From Duganella radicis (GTDB lineage: Bacteria; Pseudomonadota; Gammaproteobacteria; Burkholderiales; Burkholderiaceae_D), in contig NZ_WNKY01000001.1 in the NCBI RefSeq assembly GCF_009720825.1, forward strand, positions 62,001 through 126,000: 64,000 bases of DNA, read 5' to 3'. The first letter of the stretch is position 1. Every line of letters starts with the position of its first letter. Position numbers and translations under genes: made by a program. Below, piece after piece: positions 8,385 to 17,975 of the stretch. The notes under the pieces are model-generated. The model worked only from the letters and a program-made list of their open reading frames with translations, was not told where the DNA came from and made no database searches.

Positions 8385-10757
8385 GTGTCAAATTCAACTC
8401 TGCCGCGCCTGATGCATGCGCTGGAAAATGCCTGCTTCCGCTGGCGCACGCCGTTTCTTGTGTGGCTTGCGCTGTTCACCGCCGCCATGGCGTATTTTGC
8501 TGTGCAGCTGCGCATGGACGCCGGCTTTGAAAAGCAGCTGCCGATCGGCCATGAGTACATCGCCACCTTCCATAAATACCGCAACGACGTGCTGGGCGCG
8601 AACCGCATGAATGTGGTGGTCAAGGCGAAAAAGGGCAGCATCTGGACTCAGGCTGGTCTCAAGCGCCTGTTCGAGGTGACGCAGGCGGTGACCTATTTGC
8701 CGGGCGTGGACCGGCTGGGCGTGCAGTCGCTGTGGACGCCGAACAGTTTCGTCAACGAGATTACGGAGGAGGGCTTCCGCGCCGATCCCGTCATCGACGG
8801 CACTATCACGCCGGATCAGCTGACGGCGGAGATGATCGCCAACATTCAGCGTTCGGCCAATCAGGGCGGCTTTGTCGGCACGCTGGTGTCGCGTGACCAG
8901 AGCAGCGCCATGATCATCGCCGAGCTGTCGGAGGTGGACAAGGAAGGCCACAAGATCGACTACGTGCAGTACAACCATATGCTGGAGGAGCAGATCCGCC
9001 GCAAGTTCGAGGATCAGGACTTTGAAATCCAGATCATCGGCTTCGCCAAGCAGATTGGCGATATCGCCGATGGCGCTTCGTCGGTGCTGCAATTCTGCGT
9101 GGTGGCGCTGTTGTTGACGGCGGCGGCAGTGTACTGGTACTGCCGTTCCTTCCGCTTTACCATGCTGCCGATTGTCTGTTCGCTGACGTCGCTGGTGTGG
9201 CAGTTCGGCGCGCTCAAGCTGCTGGGCTTCGGCCTCGATCCGCTGGGCGTGCTGGTGCCGTTCCTGGTGTTTGCCATCGGCGTTTCGCATGGCGTGCAGC
9301 AGATTAATTTCATCATGCGTGAGCTCTCGCATGGCAAAACCACCGAACAGGCGGCGCGTGCCAGCTTTAGCGGCTTGATGATTCCAGGCGTGCTGGCTCT
9401 GGTGACGGCTTTCGTTTCCTTCATCACCCTGATCCTGATTCCGATTCCGATGGTGCGCGAGCTGGCGATTACCGCTTCGCTGGGCGTGTTCTTCAAGATC
9501 ACCACCAATCTGGCCATGCTGCCGGTGGCGGCGTCGTACTTCTCGTTCAGCAGCGAGTATGCCCAGCGTTCGCTGCGTCAGCGCGAGCAGCGTTCGCAGT
9601 GGCTGCGCGTGCTGGCGCGCGTGGCCGAGCCGAAGACGGCGCTGGTGGTGCTGGCGATTACCGCCGGCGTGTTCGGTTGTGCCGCATGGCAGAGCCGCGA
9701 CCGCGTGATCGGCACGCTGCAACCGGGCGCGCCCGAACTGCGGCCGGAAGCTCGCTTCAACCGTGATGCCGTCGCCATCGCTGGCAGCTACGACACTGGC
9801 CTCGATTGGCTGACGGTGATCTTTGAAGCGCCGGTCAATTCCTGCGAAAACGTGGCGTTGGGCGCTTATCAGGATCGCTTTGTGTGGGCCTTGCAGCATA
9901 CGCCGGGTGTGTTGTCGGTGAGTTCCTATGCCGGCCAGCTGCGCGGCTACAACGAGGGCTATAACGAAGGCAATCCGAAGATGGCGGTAGTGCCGATCGA
10001 TCCGGCCAACTACGCCTCGCTCAGCACTGAAATTGGCCGCGTGCGCGGCTTCATGAACAAGGATTGCAGCATGACGGCGGTTCACCTGTTCCTGGCCGAT
10101 CACAAGGCCACCACCATCAATGGCGTGATCGCGGCGGTGAAGCAGTTCCGCCAGAGTAGCCCGCAGCAGGGTGTGACCATTCGTCTGGCATCCGGCAATG
10201 CCGGCGCGCTGGCGGCGGTCAACGAGGAGGTCGAGCATAGCGAGATGCCGATGATGTTGTACGTGTACGCCGCCATCATCCTGCTGGTGGCCGCGGTGTA
10301 CCGCGACCTGCGTGCGGTGCTGGCCTGCTGCCTGCCGCTGACGGTGGGCACGTTCATCGGTTATTGGTTCATGAAGGAATTGCAGATCGGGCTGACCGTG
10401 GCGACGCTGCCGGTGATGGTGCTGGCGGTGGGCATCGGCGTGGATTACGCGTTCTACATCTACAATCGCTTGCAACTGCATTTGTCGCAGGGGCAGGGGA
10501 TTACCAAGGCGATCGAGCATTCGATACTCGAAGTGGGCACCGCGACCGTGTTCACGGCGCTGACGCTGGCGGTGGGCGTGGCGACCTGGGCTTTCTCGGA
10601 CCTGAAGTTCCAGGCTGATATGGGCAAGCTGCTGGCCTTCATGTTCATGGTGAACATGGTGATGGCGATGACCGCGCTGCCGGCGTGCGCCGTCTGGCTG
10701 GAGCGCGTCTTCCCGCGCCGCGTGCCGGTCCGCGCACCGGGTATCTTTGCTCACTGA
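8385..10757 (+). CDS. MMPL/RND superfamily transporter
   Basis: This 790-residue RND-superfamily permease of the MMPL type has the duplicated plan of one transmembrane helix, a large periplasmic domain and five clustered helices. Helix clusters lie near residues 230-390 and 625-780. The GTG start at 8385 has only a weak ribosome site; an ATG at 8412-8414 is an alternative. Proteins of this group move lipophilic molecules using proton flow. Between the DUF1302 and YCF48 genes it probably forms an envelope transport assembly with them. Export versus import cannot be told from sequence. Confidence 0.85.
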   Translation: MSNSTLPRLMHALENACFRWRTPFLVWLALFTAAMAYFAVQLRMDAGFEKQLPIGHEYIATFHKYRNDVLGANRMNVVVKAKKGSIWTQAGLKRLFEVTQAVTYLPGVDRLGVQSLWTPNSFVNEITEEGFRADPVIDGTITPDQLTAEMIANIQRSANQGGFVGTLVSRDQSSAMIIAELSEVDKEGHKIDYVQYNHMLEEQIRRKFEDQDFEIQIIGFAKQIGDIADGASSVLQFCVVALLLTAAAVYWYCRSFRFTMLPIVCSLTSLVWQFGALKLLGFGLDPLGVLVPFLVFAIGVSHGVQQINFIMRELSHGKTTEQAARASFSGLMIPGVLALVTAFVSFITLILIPIPMVRELAITASLGVFFKITTNLAMLPVAASYFSFSSEYAQRSLRQREQRSQWLRVLARVAEPKTALVVLAITAGVFGCAAWQSRDRVIGTLQPGAPELRPEARFNRDAVAIAGSYDTGLDWLTVIFEAPVNSCENVALGAYQDRFVWALQHTPGVLSVSSYAGQLRGYNEGYNEGNPKMAVVPIDPANYASLSTEIGRVRGFMNKDCSMTAVHLFLADHKATTINGVIAAVKQFRQSSPQQGVTIRLASGNAGALAAVNEEVEHSEMPMMLYVYAAIILLVAAVYRDLRAVLACCLPLTVGTFIGYWFMKELQIGLTVATLPVMVLAVGIGVDYAFYIYNRLQLHLSQGQGITKAIEHSILEVGTATVFTALTLAVGVATWAFSDLKFQADMGKLLAFMFMVNMVMAMTALPACAVWLERVFPRRVPVRAPGIFAH

Positions 10758-10766
10758 GAGGCTGAC

Positions 10767-11735
10767 ATGAACATGAAATTCCTGACCACCTTGACGCTGG
10801 CCTGCGCGACGGCGGCCGCCTGCGCAGGCGCTGCTCCGGGCACGGCGCCCGGCCTGACCCCGCAGCCGGCGGTGCGCAGCGCTTATGCCGTCGATGCCGC
10901 CATCCTTGGCGTGGCCAACGCCGGCAAGCGCATAGTCGGCGTGGGCGACTATGGCGTGGTGCTGCTGTCCGACGATCAGGGCAGGACCTTCCGCCAGGCG
11001 CGCGCGGTGCCGGTATCGTCCACGCTGACAGGCGTATCCTTCGCCGATGAACGCAACGGCTGGGCGGTCGGCCACTGGGGCGTGATCCTGCGCACCACCG
11101 ACGGCGGCGAGACCTGGACCGTGCAACGCAGCGACACGCAGGAAGACCGCCCGCTGTTCTCGGTCCACTTCTTCGACGACAAGGAGGGCATCGCGGTCGG
11201 CCTGTGGTCGCTGGTGTTGGTCACGCGCGACGGCGGCGCCCACTGGCAACCGCTGTCGCTGCCGACACCACCGGACGGCGGCAAGGCTGACCGCAACCTG
11301 CTATCCGCCTTCACCGACGCCCACGGCAACCTGTATGTCGCCGCCGAACGCGGCATGGTCCTGCGCAGCGAAGACCGCGGCCGCAGCTGGCATTATCTGG
11401 ACACCGGCTACAAAGGCTCGTTCTGGAGCGGCGTCGCCTTGCGCAACGGCGTCGTGCTGGTGGGCGGCCTGCGGGGCAGCCTGTATCGCAGCGCCGATGG
11501 CGGCAATCACTGGCAAGCCATCGACAGCGGCGTCAAAAGCTCGATCACCGGCATGGTGGAACGTGCCGATGGCGTGGTGGAAGCGGTCGGCCTGGACGGC
11601 GCCATGCTGGAAAGCCGCGACGGTGGCCTGACGTTCAAGGCCCGCCAGCGCGACGACCGCCTGTCCCTGACTGGCGTGATCGGCGCAGGCAACGAAGTAC
11701 TGCGCTTTTCCAAGCGTGGCATCGCAGCACGATAA
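10767..11735 (+). CDS. YCF48/BNR-repeat periplasmic beta-propeller protein
   Basis: This 322-residue protein has a signal peptide (MNMKFLTTLTLACATAAACAG) followed by about six repeats of the BNR/Asp-box type, including SDDQGRTF, TTDGGETW, TRDGGAHW, SEDRGRSW, SADGGNHW and SRDGGLTF. YCF48 (HCF136-like) propellers in non-photosynthetic bacteria accompany MMPL transporters and are thought to act as periplasmic partners or chaperones. It lies 9 bases after the transporter gene and 21 before the aldehyde dehydrogenase, so a single operon is likely. Confidence 0.85.
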   Translation: MNMKFLTTLTLACATAAACAGAAPGTAPGLTPQPAVRSAYAVDAAILGVANAGKRIVGVGDYGVVLLSDDQGRTFRQARAVPVSSTLTGVSFADERNGWAVGHWGVILRTTDGGETWTVQRSDTQEDRPLFSVHFFDDKEGIAVGLWSLVLVTRDGGAHWQPLSLPTPPDGGKADRNLLSAFTDAHGNLYVAAERGMVLRSEDRGRSWHYLDTGYKGSFWSGVALRNGVVLVGGLRGSLYRSADGGNHWQAIDSGVKSSITGMVERADGVVEAVGLDGAMLESRDGGLTFKARQRDDRLSLTGVIGAGNEVLRFSKRGIAAR

Positions 11736-11756
11736 AAACAACCCGGAGGAGAACCC

Positions 11757-13181
11757 ATGAAAACCTATCCCATGACCATCGACGGTAAGTCCGTCGACAC
11801 CGGCCGCACGCTGGAAATCATCAATCCCGCACTGGGCCAGCCATTCGCCGCCGTGCCGGTGGCGCGTCCGCAGGACGTGGACGCCGCCGTCGCGGCGGCG
11901 CGCAAAGCCTTCCCTGCGTGGCGCGCCACATCGGCCGCCGAGCGCCAAGCCATGCTGCACGCGCTGGGCGCGGCCCTGGAAGCCAATATGCCCGAGCTGA
12001 TGGACCTTATCACGCGCGAAACCGGCAAGCCGCTGCAAGGCCTGAACAACGTTGGCGCCGGCATGGAGCTGGGCGGCTCCATCGCCTGGACCCACGTCAC
12101 CGCCGATCTGCCGCTGGAGCCGGAAGTCATCCAGGACAACGAACAGGCGCGCGTTGAAGTGCACCGCAAGCCGCTGGGCGTGGTGGCCTCCATCACGCCG
12201 TGGAACTGGCCGCTGATGATCGCCATCTGGCACATCATCCCGGCCCTGCGCGCGGGGAATACCGTGGTACTCAAGCCGTCCGAATACACGCCGGTGGCCA
12301 CCGCGCGCTTTGTCGAACTGGCGCAGGCGGTGCTGCCGCCGGGCGTGCTGAATGTGGTCATCGGCGGCGGCGACATCGGCGCCGCGCTGTCTCAGCACCC
12401 GGACATCAACAAAATCGTCTTCACCGGCTCTACCCGCACCGGCAAGCGCATCATGGAAAATGCGGCCGCCAGCCTGAAACGCCTGACGCTGGAGCTGGGC
12501 GGCAACGACGCCGGCATTGTGCTACCGGGCGCCGATGTGCAGGCCATCGCGCCCAAACTGTTCGGCGTAGCCTTCCACAACAACGGCCAGACCTGTGCCT
12601 GCCTCAAGCGCCTGTACGTGCACGACAGCCAGTACGACGCTGTCTGCACCGAACTGGCGCGGCTGGCCAAGGAAGTGCGCGTTGGCGACGGCCTCGATCC
12701 GGCGACCGAACTGGGGCCGCTGCAAAACCGCGCCCAGCTCGACGTGGTCAGCACGCTGGCGGCCGATGCTGCCGCCAATGGCGGCACCATCCTCAGCGGC
12801 GGCAAGGCGCGCGCAGGGCAGGGCTATTTCTTCGAGCCGACCATCGTGGCTGGCCTGAGCAACGGCGCGCGGCTGGTGGACGAGGAGCAGTTCGGTCCCA
12901 TCCTGCCGGTGATCCGCTATAGCGACGTCGAACAGGCCATCGCGCTGGCCAACGATAATCCGAATGGCCTGGGCGGTTCGGTGTGGTCGTCTGACCTGGC
13001 GCTGGCGGCGGAAGTGGGCAAGCGCCTCGAATGCGGCACCGTGTGGATCAATGAACACGGCGCGGTGCAACCGGACGCGCCGTTCGGCGGCGTCAAGCAG
13101 TCAGGCATCGGGGTCGAATTCGGTCACCACGGGTTGGCGGAATTCACCTCCATCCAGACCGTGAAGATTATGAAAAACTAA
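11757..13181 (+). CDS. NAD(P)-dependent aldehyde dehydrogenase
   Basis: This aldehyde dehydrogenase has 474 residues. The catalytic cysteine is C280 in NNGQTCACLKRLYV and the base E246 in LTLELGGNDA; the Rossmann region carries TPWNWPLM and FTGSTRTGKRIM. The C-A-C variant around the nucleophile resembles dehydrogenases used on aryl or amino aldehydes rather than HpaE. With the nearby FAD amine oxidase and aminotransferase it is a candidate for oxidising the aldehyde made by deamination, or succinate semialdehyde from HpaI. CGGAGGAG precedes the ATG, and it appears to end the DUF1302 operon. Confidence 0.85.
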   Translation: MKTYPMTIDGKSVDTGRTLEIINPALGQPFAAVPVARPQDVDAAVAAARKAFPAWRATSAAERQAMLHALGAALEANMPELMDLITRETGKPLQGLNNVGAGMELGGSIAWTHVTADLPLEPEVIQDNEQARVEVHRKPLGVVASITPWNWPLMIAIWHIIPALRAGNTVVLKPSEYTPVATARFVELAQAVLPPGVLNVVIGGGDIGAALSQHPDINKIVFTGSTRTGKRIMENAAASLKRLTLELGGNDAGIVLPGADVQAIAPKLFGVAFHNNGQTCACLKRLYVHDSQYDAVCTELARLAKEVRVGDGLDPATELGPLQNRAQLDVVSTLAADAAANGGTILSGGKARAGQGYFFEPTIVAGLSNGARLVDEEQFGPILPVIRYSDVEQAIALANDNPNGLGGSVWSSDLALAAEVGKRLECGTVWINEHGAVQPDAPFGGVKQSGIGVEFGHHGLAEFTSIQTVKIMKN

Positions 13182-13206
13182 ATCTTTCCTTTCACTGTAG
13201 CCTTTT

Positions 13207-13244
13207 CGCCATGTGCCTGGCAAATAAGCAGGCACAGGATGGCG
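13207..13244 (+). terminator. Imperfect hairpin after the aldehyde dehydrogenase gene
   Basis: CGCCAT-GTGCCTG (13207-13219) pairs with CAGGCAC (13229-13235) and ATGGCG (13239-13244), with a three-base AGG bulge. Only a weak AATTT tract follows, so it may be a terminator, an RNA-processing stem or chance. A second, perfect stem AGCCGGCC/GGCCGGCT (13267-13288) lies just before the AraC gene and also lacks a T-run. Confidence 0.4.
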
Positions 13245-13312
13245 GAATTTGCTAACATCTTAATGAAGCCGGCCCCAGGAGGCCGGCTCGTCCTATTCCT
13301 GGAAGGGGAGAC

Positions 13313-14320
13313 ATGAGTTTCACCGAGCAACATTACGGCAGCGCCACGACGGTGCCGCAGGTCGGCAATGCGCTGAATGCCTGCCGCAAGACCGTACACA
13401 CGTCCAGCCTGTGGCAGCACGAGCGCGTGCTGACCGGCTGGAACCAACTGTACGACCAGCTCTCCAAGGGTAAATTCAGTGGCCAGTTCACCGAGGCGTG
13501 GGTGGGCGAGGTGCAGCTGTTTGAAGAACAAACCTCGCAAGCGGTGTTTGAAAGCGGTCCCGGACGCACCGGTGTGGTGGCGCTGGGCGTGTTCGCCAAT
13601 CTGGAAGGCGAGGCGCGCTGGCGCGGCAACACCATCGGCAGCGACCACGTCACCGCGTTGAGCGACCACGCCAGCCTGGAGCTGAGCACGCCGCCCAACT
13701 GCACCATGATGAGCGTGTCGGTGCCGGTCTCCATGCTGCCGACCGGCGACGAAAGCGGCAAGACCGATGCCGACGAACTGGTGGCGCGCGCCGCCAACCA
13801 CGTCCACAATCCGGCGCTGGCCGCCATGCTGCGCGAGCGCCTGAAAGCGGCGTTGCTGACCATGACGTATCAACCCTATCAGCTGGCGCAGGCGGAAGCG
13901 CGCGACCAACTGGTGAGCGAACTGGTGGGCATGGTGGATGAGTACCTTGGCCTGGCGCTGGGCGGCAGCGGCGTTACCGAGGCGCGCAAGGCGCTGCACG
14001 TGGTGAGCAAGGCGCGCGAATACATCGACGCCAATCCGGACCGCCCGGTGACGGTGCTGGACCTGTGCAACCGCACCTACACCTCGCGCCGCACGCTGCA
14101 ATACTGCTTCACCCAGGTGATCGGCATGAGCCCGGCCGCCTATCTGAAGGTGGTGCGCCTGAACGGCTTGCAACGCGACCTGCTCAGTTCCGGCGGCACG
14201 CGCACCATCGGCGACATGGCGGCACGCTGGGGCTTCTGGCATTTGTCGCAGCTGTCGCTCGATTACAAGCGTTTGTTCGGCGAGCTGCCCTCGGAAACGG
14301 TCAAGCGCGCGTTGCAATAA
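13313..14320 (+). CDS. AraC-family transcriptional regulator (EutR/FeaR-like)
   Basis: This 335-residue protein has an N-terminal AraC-binding-like domain (about 1-210) and a C-terminal double helix-turn-helix. The DNA-binding part starts at AREYIDANPDRPVTVLDLC and ends with the EutR-like block WGFWHLSQLSLDYKRLFGELP. Such proteins usually activate amine or aromatic catabolic genes. It lies between the DUF1302 operon and the aminotransferase operon, and its own upstream region lacks the TTGCC-N7-GATA motif found at four neighbouring promoters. It is therefore the best local candidate to bind that motif. AAGGGGAGAC precedes the ATG. Confidence 0.88.
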   Translation: MSFTEQHYGSATTVPQVGNALNACRKTVHTSSLWQHERVLTGWNQLYDQLSKGKFSGQFTEAWVGEVQLFEEQTSQAVFESGPGRTGVVALGVFANLEGEARWRGNTIGSDHVTALSDHASLELSTPPNCTMMSVSVPVSMLPTGDESGKTDADELVARAANHVHNPALAAMLRERLKAALLTMTYQPYQLAQAEARDQLVSELVGMVDEYLGLALGGSGVTEARKALHVVSKAREYIDANPDRPVTVLDLCNRTYTSRRTLQYCFTQVIGMSPAAYLKVVRLNGLQRDLLSSGGTRTIGDMAARWGFWHLSQLSLDYKRLFGELPSETVKRALQ

Positions 14321-14325
14321 ACGAT

Positions 14326-14368
14326 TTGCCAGTTCTTGATAACCGTGGCGGCGGCGCTCCCCTAGACT
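14326..14368 (+). promoter_or_regulatory. Putative AraC-type activator site and -10 element (copy B)
   Basis: TTGCC (14326-14330), AGTTCTT, then GATA (14338-14341) lies 78 bases upstream of the aminotransferase ATG. A -10-like TAGACT is at 14363-14368. It shares the first eight bases TTGCCAGT with copy A. A related CCCTAGACTGA context also occurs on the reverse strand ahead of the amidohydrolase gene (TAGACT at 30886-30881). Confidence 0.6.
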
Positions 14369-14403
14369 GAGTTCATTACAAGGACTACGGAAGGGGAGAT
14401 CTC

Positions 14404-15735
14404 ATGCAGGCATCTGCGTATCAATTCTGGCATCCCATGCTGCATCCGAACGAGATGAAGGTGCGCGAGCCGATCCGCATCGTGCGTGGCGATGGCTGCC
14501 ATGTGTTCGATGACGGCGGCAACCGGCTGGTCGACGGCGTGGCCGGACTATGGAACGTCAACGTCGGCCACAACCGGCCGGAACTCAAGCGCGCCATCGC
14601 CGCGCAGCTCGACGAACTTGAATACTTCCAGATTTTCGATGGACTGAGCCATCCGCGCGCGGAGGAGTTGTCCAATCTGCTGATCGACATGCTGGCGCCG
14701 GAAGACATGCGCCGCGTGTTCTACAGCAGCGGCGGTTCGGACGCGGTGGAGACCGCGCTGCGGCTGGCGCGCCAGTATTGGAAAGTGGCCGGGCAGCCGG
14801 AGCGCACCAAGTTCATCTCGCTCAAGCAGGGCTATCACGGCACGCATTTCGGCGGCGCCTCGGTCAACGGCAATATGGTGTTCCGCCGCAGTTACGAGCC
14901 GCTGCTGCCGGGCTGCTACCACATCGAAACGCCGTGGACCTATCGCAATCCCTTCACCGAAGATCCCGAGGAACTGGCGCACATCTGCGCCACGCTGCTG
15001 GAACGCGAAATCCTGTTCCAGGGACCGGACACGGTGGCCGCCTTCATCGCCGAGCCGGTGCAAGGCGCCGGCGGCGTGATCGTGCCGCCGGCCAGCTATT
15101 GGCCGCTGGTGCGCGCGGTGTGCGACAAATACGGCGTACTGTTGATCGCCGATGAAGTGGTGACCGGCTTCGGCCGCACCGGTGCGGCCTTCGGCAGCCG
15201 GCTGTGGGGCGTCAAGCCGGACATCATGTGTCTGGCCAAGGGCATCACCTCGGGCTACTTTCCATTGGGCGCCACCGCCTTCAACCAGCGCATCGTCGAT
15301 GCCTTTGACGGCAATGACGATTTTTCCGGCGCCATCTTCCACGGCTACACTTATTCGGGGCATCCGGTTGCCTGTGCCACGGCGCTGGCCAACCTGAAAA
15401 TCGTGCGCGACGAAAACCTGGCCGCCAACGCCGCGCGCATGGGCGACTACCTGCTGCAAAAACTGCTGCCGTTTGCCGAGTGCTACGCGGCGGTGGGCGA
15501 GGTGCGCGGCAAGGGGCTGATGCTGGCGCTGGATCTGGTGACGGACAAGCGCAGCCGCGAGCCGATCGACCCGGCCAACGGCTATGCGGCGCGGGTGGCG
15601 GAAATCGCCCGCCTGCACGGCGCGCTGGTGCGGCCGGTCGGCACCAAGATCATCCTGTCGCCGCCGCTGGTGTTCAACCAACAGCATGTCGATGCGCTGG
15701 TGGCGGCGCTCGACGCGGGGTTTGCCGGTGCGTGA
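14404..15735 (+). CDS. Class III (omega) aminotransferase
   Basis: This PLP-dependent fold-type I class III aminotransferase has 443 residues. The PLP lysine is K279 in IMCLAKGITSGYFPLGA. Other motifs are SGGSDAVETALRLARQYW, KQGYHGTHFGGASVNG and LLIADEVVTGFGRTG. The family moves amino groups from omega-amino acids or amines, such as putrescine, beta-alanine and aromatic amines, to pyruvate or 2-oxoglutarate. Substrate cannot be fixed from sequence. It overlaps the following LuxR gene by 8 bases and is headed by motif B, so it probably belongs to the AraC regulon. Confidence 0.88.
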   Translation: MQASAYQFWHPMLHPNEMKVREPIRIVRGDGCHVFDDGGNRLVDGVAGLWNVNVGHNRPELKRAIAAQLDELEYFQIFDGLSHPRAEELSNLLIDMLAPEDMRRVFYSSGGSDAVETALRLARQYWKVAGQPERTKFISLKQGYHGTHFGGASVNGNMVFRRSYEPLLPGCYHIETPWTYRNPFTEDPEELAHICATLLEREILFQGPDTVAAFIAEPVQGAGGVIVPPASYWPLVRAVCDKYGVLLIADEVVTGFGRTGAAFGSRLWGVKPDIMCLAKGITSGYFPLGATAFNQRIVDAFDGNDDFSGAIFHGYTYSGHPVACATALANLKIVRDENLAANAARMGDYLLQKLLPFAECYAAVGEVRGKGLMLALDLVTDKRSREPIDPANGYAARVAEIARLHGALVRPVGTKIILSPPLVFNQQHVDALVAALDAGFAGA

Positions 15736-16414
15736 ATCGCTGGCAGGCACGGCGCGCCGCATCGCCTCGGTGGCGCAGCAGTTGGTGGGCGCGCAGCGCT
15801 GGGTGATCTATAGCGTCGGCCAGGACGGCAACGCCGGACAGGTGCTGTGGGCGCAGGAGGACGAGCAACGCTGCGCCGCATACTTCTCCGGCTACCATCT
15901 GGACGATCCGCTGGCGCCGCACCGCATCGCGGCCACACCGAAAGGCGTGGCTTGCCTGAGCCAGCGGCTGGCCAGCGGCGCCGATCCGCAGGCGCGCTAC
16001 CGGCGCGAGTTCATGCAGCCGTACGCGCTGAGCGACGCGCTGGAGATGCTGCTGCCGGTGGATGCCGGCATGAGCCTTGGCGTCAGCCTGCTGCGCGACG
16101 CGCCGCATCCGGGCTATTCGCGCGCGCAGGTGCAGGCGCTGACTGATTTCTATGTGCTGGCCTCGCAACTGCTGGCCTTGCAGGAGCGCGAGGCGGCGCC
16201 GGACACCGGCCGGCGCGCCCGGCTGGCGCAGCGCGCGCCACAGCTGACCGAGCGCGAGCTGGACATCGCCCTGGCGGTGGCGGGCGGCATGCCGAACAAG
16301 CTGGCCGCGCGCCATGCCGGCATGTCTCCCTCCACTGTCAAAACCCATTTGCATAGCATCTTCCGCAAGTGCGGCATCGCCAACCGCGCGCAACTGGCGC
16401 GGCTGGCCGCCTAG
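15728..16414 (+). CDS. LuxR-type HTH regulator
   Basis: This 228-residue protein has an N-terminal autoinducer-binding-like sensor region (about 1-150) and a C-terminal LuxR/GerE helix-turn-helix (LTERELDIALAVAGGMPNKL, SPSTVKTHLHSIF). The frame extends further upstream inside the aminotransferase gene; I chose GTG 15728 because it gives a compact protein with an 8-base overlap to the aminotransferase stop. No acyl-homoserine-lactone synthase gene is in the window, so it may sense a catabolic intermediate instead. The 3' end overlaps the convergent SDR gene by four bases. Confidence 0.78.
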   Translation: MRESLAGTARRIASVAQQLVGAQRWVIYSVGQDGNAGQVLWAQEDEQRCAAYFSGYHLDDPLAPHRIAATPKGVACLSQRLASGADPQARYRREFMQPYALSDALEMLLPVDAGMSLGVSLLRDAPHPGYSRAQVQALTDFYVLASQLLALQEREAAPDTGRRARLAQRAPQLTERELDIALAVAGGMPNKLAARHAGMSPSTVKTHLHSIFRKCGIANRAQLARLAA

Positions 16415-17172
16415 TTCTCCGGCAGCAGTGCGCCGCCGTCGACAATGATGGTCTGGCCGGTGATATAGGCCGCATCCGCCGACGCCAGGAACAGCATGGC
16501 CCCGGCGATGTCATCCGGCGTGCCGAGCCGGCCCAGCGGAATGCGCTGGCGCAGCCGCTCGGTGACGCTGGCGTCGCCCAGATTGGCCTGCGCCGGTGTC
16601 TGTATCATGCCCGGCTCGACACCGTTGACGGTGACCCCAAACGGCGCCACTTCCAGCGCGGCGGCGCGGATAAAGCCATTGACCGCCGACTTCGACGCGG
16701 CATAGTGCGCCAGCCCGGGATAGGCCACGCGCGGTCCTGTGACCGAGGAGGTGACCAGCATGCGGCCGCCGCCGCGCTCGCGGAAACCGGGCAGCGCCGC
16801 TTGCAGCAGATGGAAGGCGGCCCAGACGTTGACGGCAAAGGTGCGCTCCAGCAGCGGCGCGTCGATGGCGGTGAAGTCCGTCAGCGGGAAATAGGCGGCG
16901 TTGTGCACCACCACATCCAGCCCGCCATGGCGTTGCCGGGCGCAGGCGACGATGCGGGCCGGCTGCGTGGCGTCGGCCAGGTCGCATGCCAGCGCGGACG
17001 CCTCGGCGCCGCCGGCGCGCAACTGGGCCGCCAGCTGTTCGGCGCCGGCCTCGTCGCGGTCGGCGATCAGCACCGCCGCGCCCTGTGCCGCGAAGCGCCA
17101 GGAGATGGCCGCGCCGATGCCGCTGGCGCCGCCGGTCACCACCACGGTTTGTCCTGCAAATGGTTGGTCCAT
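16411..17172 (-). CDS. Short-chain dehydrogenase/reductase (SDR) 1
   Basis: This classical NAD(P)-dependent SDR has 253 residues. The nucleotide motif is TGGASGIG (13-20), the conserved HNAA is at about 90-93, serine S142/S143 is present, and the catalytic pair is Y157/K161 in HYAASK. Substrate is unknown; aromatic alcohols or side-chain ketones are plausible given the context. It is the last gene of a three-gene reverse operon with SDR 2 and MoaF (3-base gap), and its stop overlaps the convergent LuxR gene. Confidence 0.85.
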   Translation of the reverse strand: MDQPFAGQTVVVTGGASGIGAAISWRFAAQGAAVLIADRDEAGAEQLAAQLRAGGAEASALACDLADATQPARIVACARQRHGGLDVVVHNAAYFPLTDFTAIDAPLLERTFAVNVWAAFHLLQAALPGFRERGGGRMLVTSSVTGPRVAYPGLAHYAASKSAVNGFIRAAALEVAPFGVTVNGVEPGMIQTPAQANLGDASVTERLRQRIPLGRLGTPDDIAGAMLFLASADAAYITGQTIIVDGGALLPEN

Positions 17173-17175
17173 GGC

Positions 17176-17970
17176 TTACTCCATTCGGGTGAAGGCCAGC
17201 GTCGGCACGTCGACGATGGTGGAACCGCCATCGGCCGCCAGCACCGCGCCGGTCACCATGGCGGCGGCCGGGGAGGCGAGGAAGGCGCAGACCTCGGCGA
17301 TTTCCTGTGGCGTGGCGGGACGGCGCAACGGCACGTCGGCGCACACCAGGTCGTAGGCCTGGTCCAGGCTGATGCCATGTTGCGCCATCAACGGCGCCAT
17401 CTCGGCGTCGGCCATCGGCGTGCGCACCCAGCCGGGGCAGACCACGTTGGCGCGCACGCCTTGCGGGCCGTAGTCGCGCGCAATCGAGCGTGACAGGCCG
17501 ATCAGGGCGTGCTTGAAGGTGGTGTAGCCGCACACCTCCGGCCCGGCCGCCAGCGCGGCGATGGAGCCGACAAACACGATGGCGCCGCGTTGCGCGGCCA
17601 GCGCCGGCAAGCAGGCGCGGGCGCTGGCAAAGGCCGTGTTGAGGTTGGCGGTCAGCGCGCGCTGCCAGTCGTCGTCGTCGATGTCGGCGCATGCGCCCTG
17701 GCCGAAGCCGCCGGCATTGGCGACCAGCACATCCAGCCGGCCGTAGCGTTGCAGCACGGTGTGCACGGCGCCGGCCATGGCGTCGCCATCGGCCGCGTCG
17801 CCGGCCAGCGCCAGGCCACCGTGGCGGCTGGCGACGGCCTCCACCAGCTCGCGGCGGCGGCCCATCACGGCCACCCGCGCGCCTTCCGCCGCCAGCTGGG
17901 CGACGCAGGCTTCGCCGATGCCGGTGCCGCCGCCGGTCACCAAGACCACTTTTTCTTCGAAGCGCTGCAT
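17176..17970 (-). CDS. Short-chain dehydrogenase/reductase (SDR) 2
   Basis: This is a second classical SDR, 264 residues, with TGGGTGIG (12-19), ANAG near 84-87, S136 and catalytic Y149/K153 in CGYTTFK. I chose ATG 17970, which has GGGAG nine bases upstream and lies five bases after the MoaF gene; an ATG at 17985 has no ribosome site. The two SDRs are only moderately alike and probably act on successive intermediates. Confidence 0.85.
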   Translation of the reverse strand: MQRFEEKVVLVTGGGTGIGEACVAQLAAEGARVAVMGRRRELVEAVASRHGGLALAGDAADGDAMAGAVHTVLQRYGRLDVLVANAGGFGQGACADIDDDDWQRALTANLNTAFASARACLPALAAQRGAIVFVGSIAALAAGPEVCGYTTFKHALIGLSRSIARDYGPQGVRANVVCPGWVRTPMADAEMAPLMAQHGISLDQAYDLVCADVPLRRPATPQEIAEVCAFLASPAAAMVTGAVLAADGGSTIVDVPTLAFTRME

Positions 17971-17975
17971 GGCTC

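Noticed and set aside
8394..11249. 951-codon reverse open frame across the MMPL and YCF48 genes
   Set aside because: It spans two well-supported forward genes and reads as a histidine/arginine/glutamine-rich mirror translation.
13267..13288. Perfect AGCCGGCC/GGCCGGCT stem as a terminator or riboswitch
   Set aside because: No T-run follows and no ligand-binding RNA fold is recognisable; could be a simple leader hairpin or chance.
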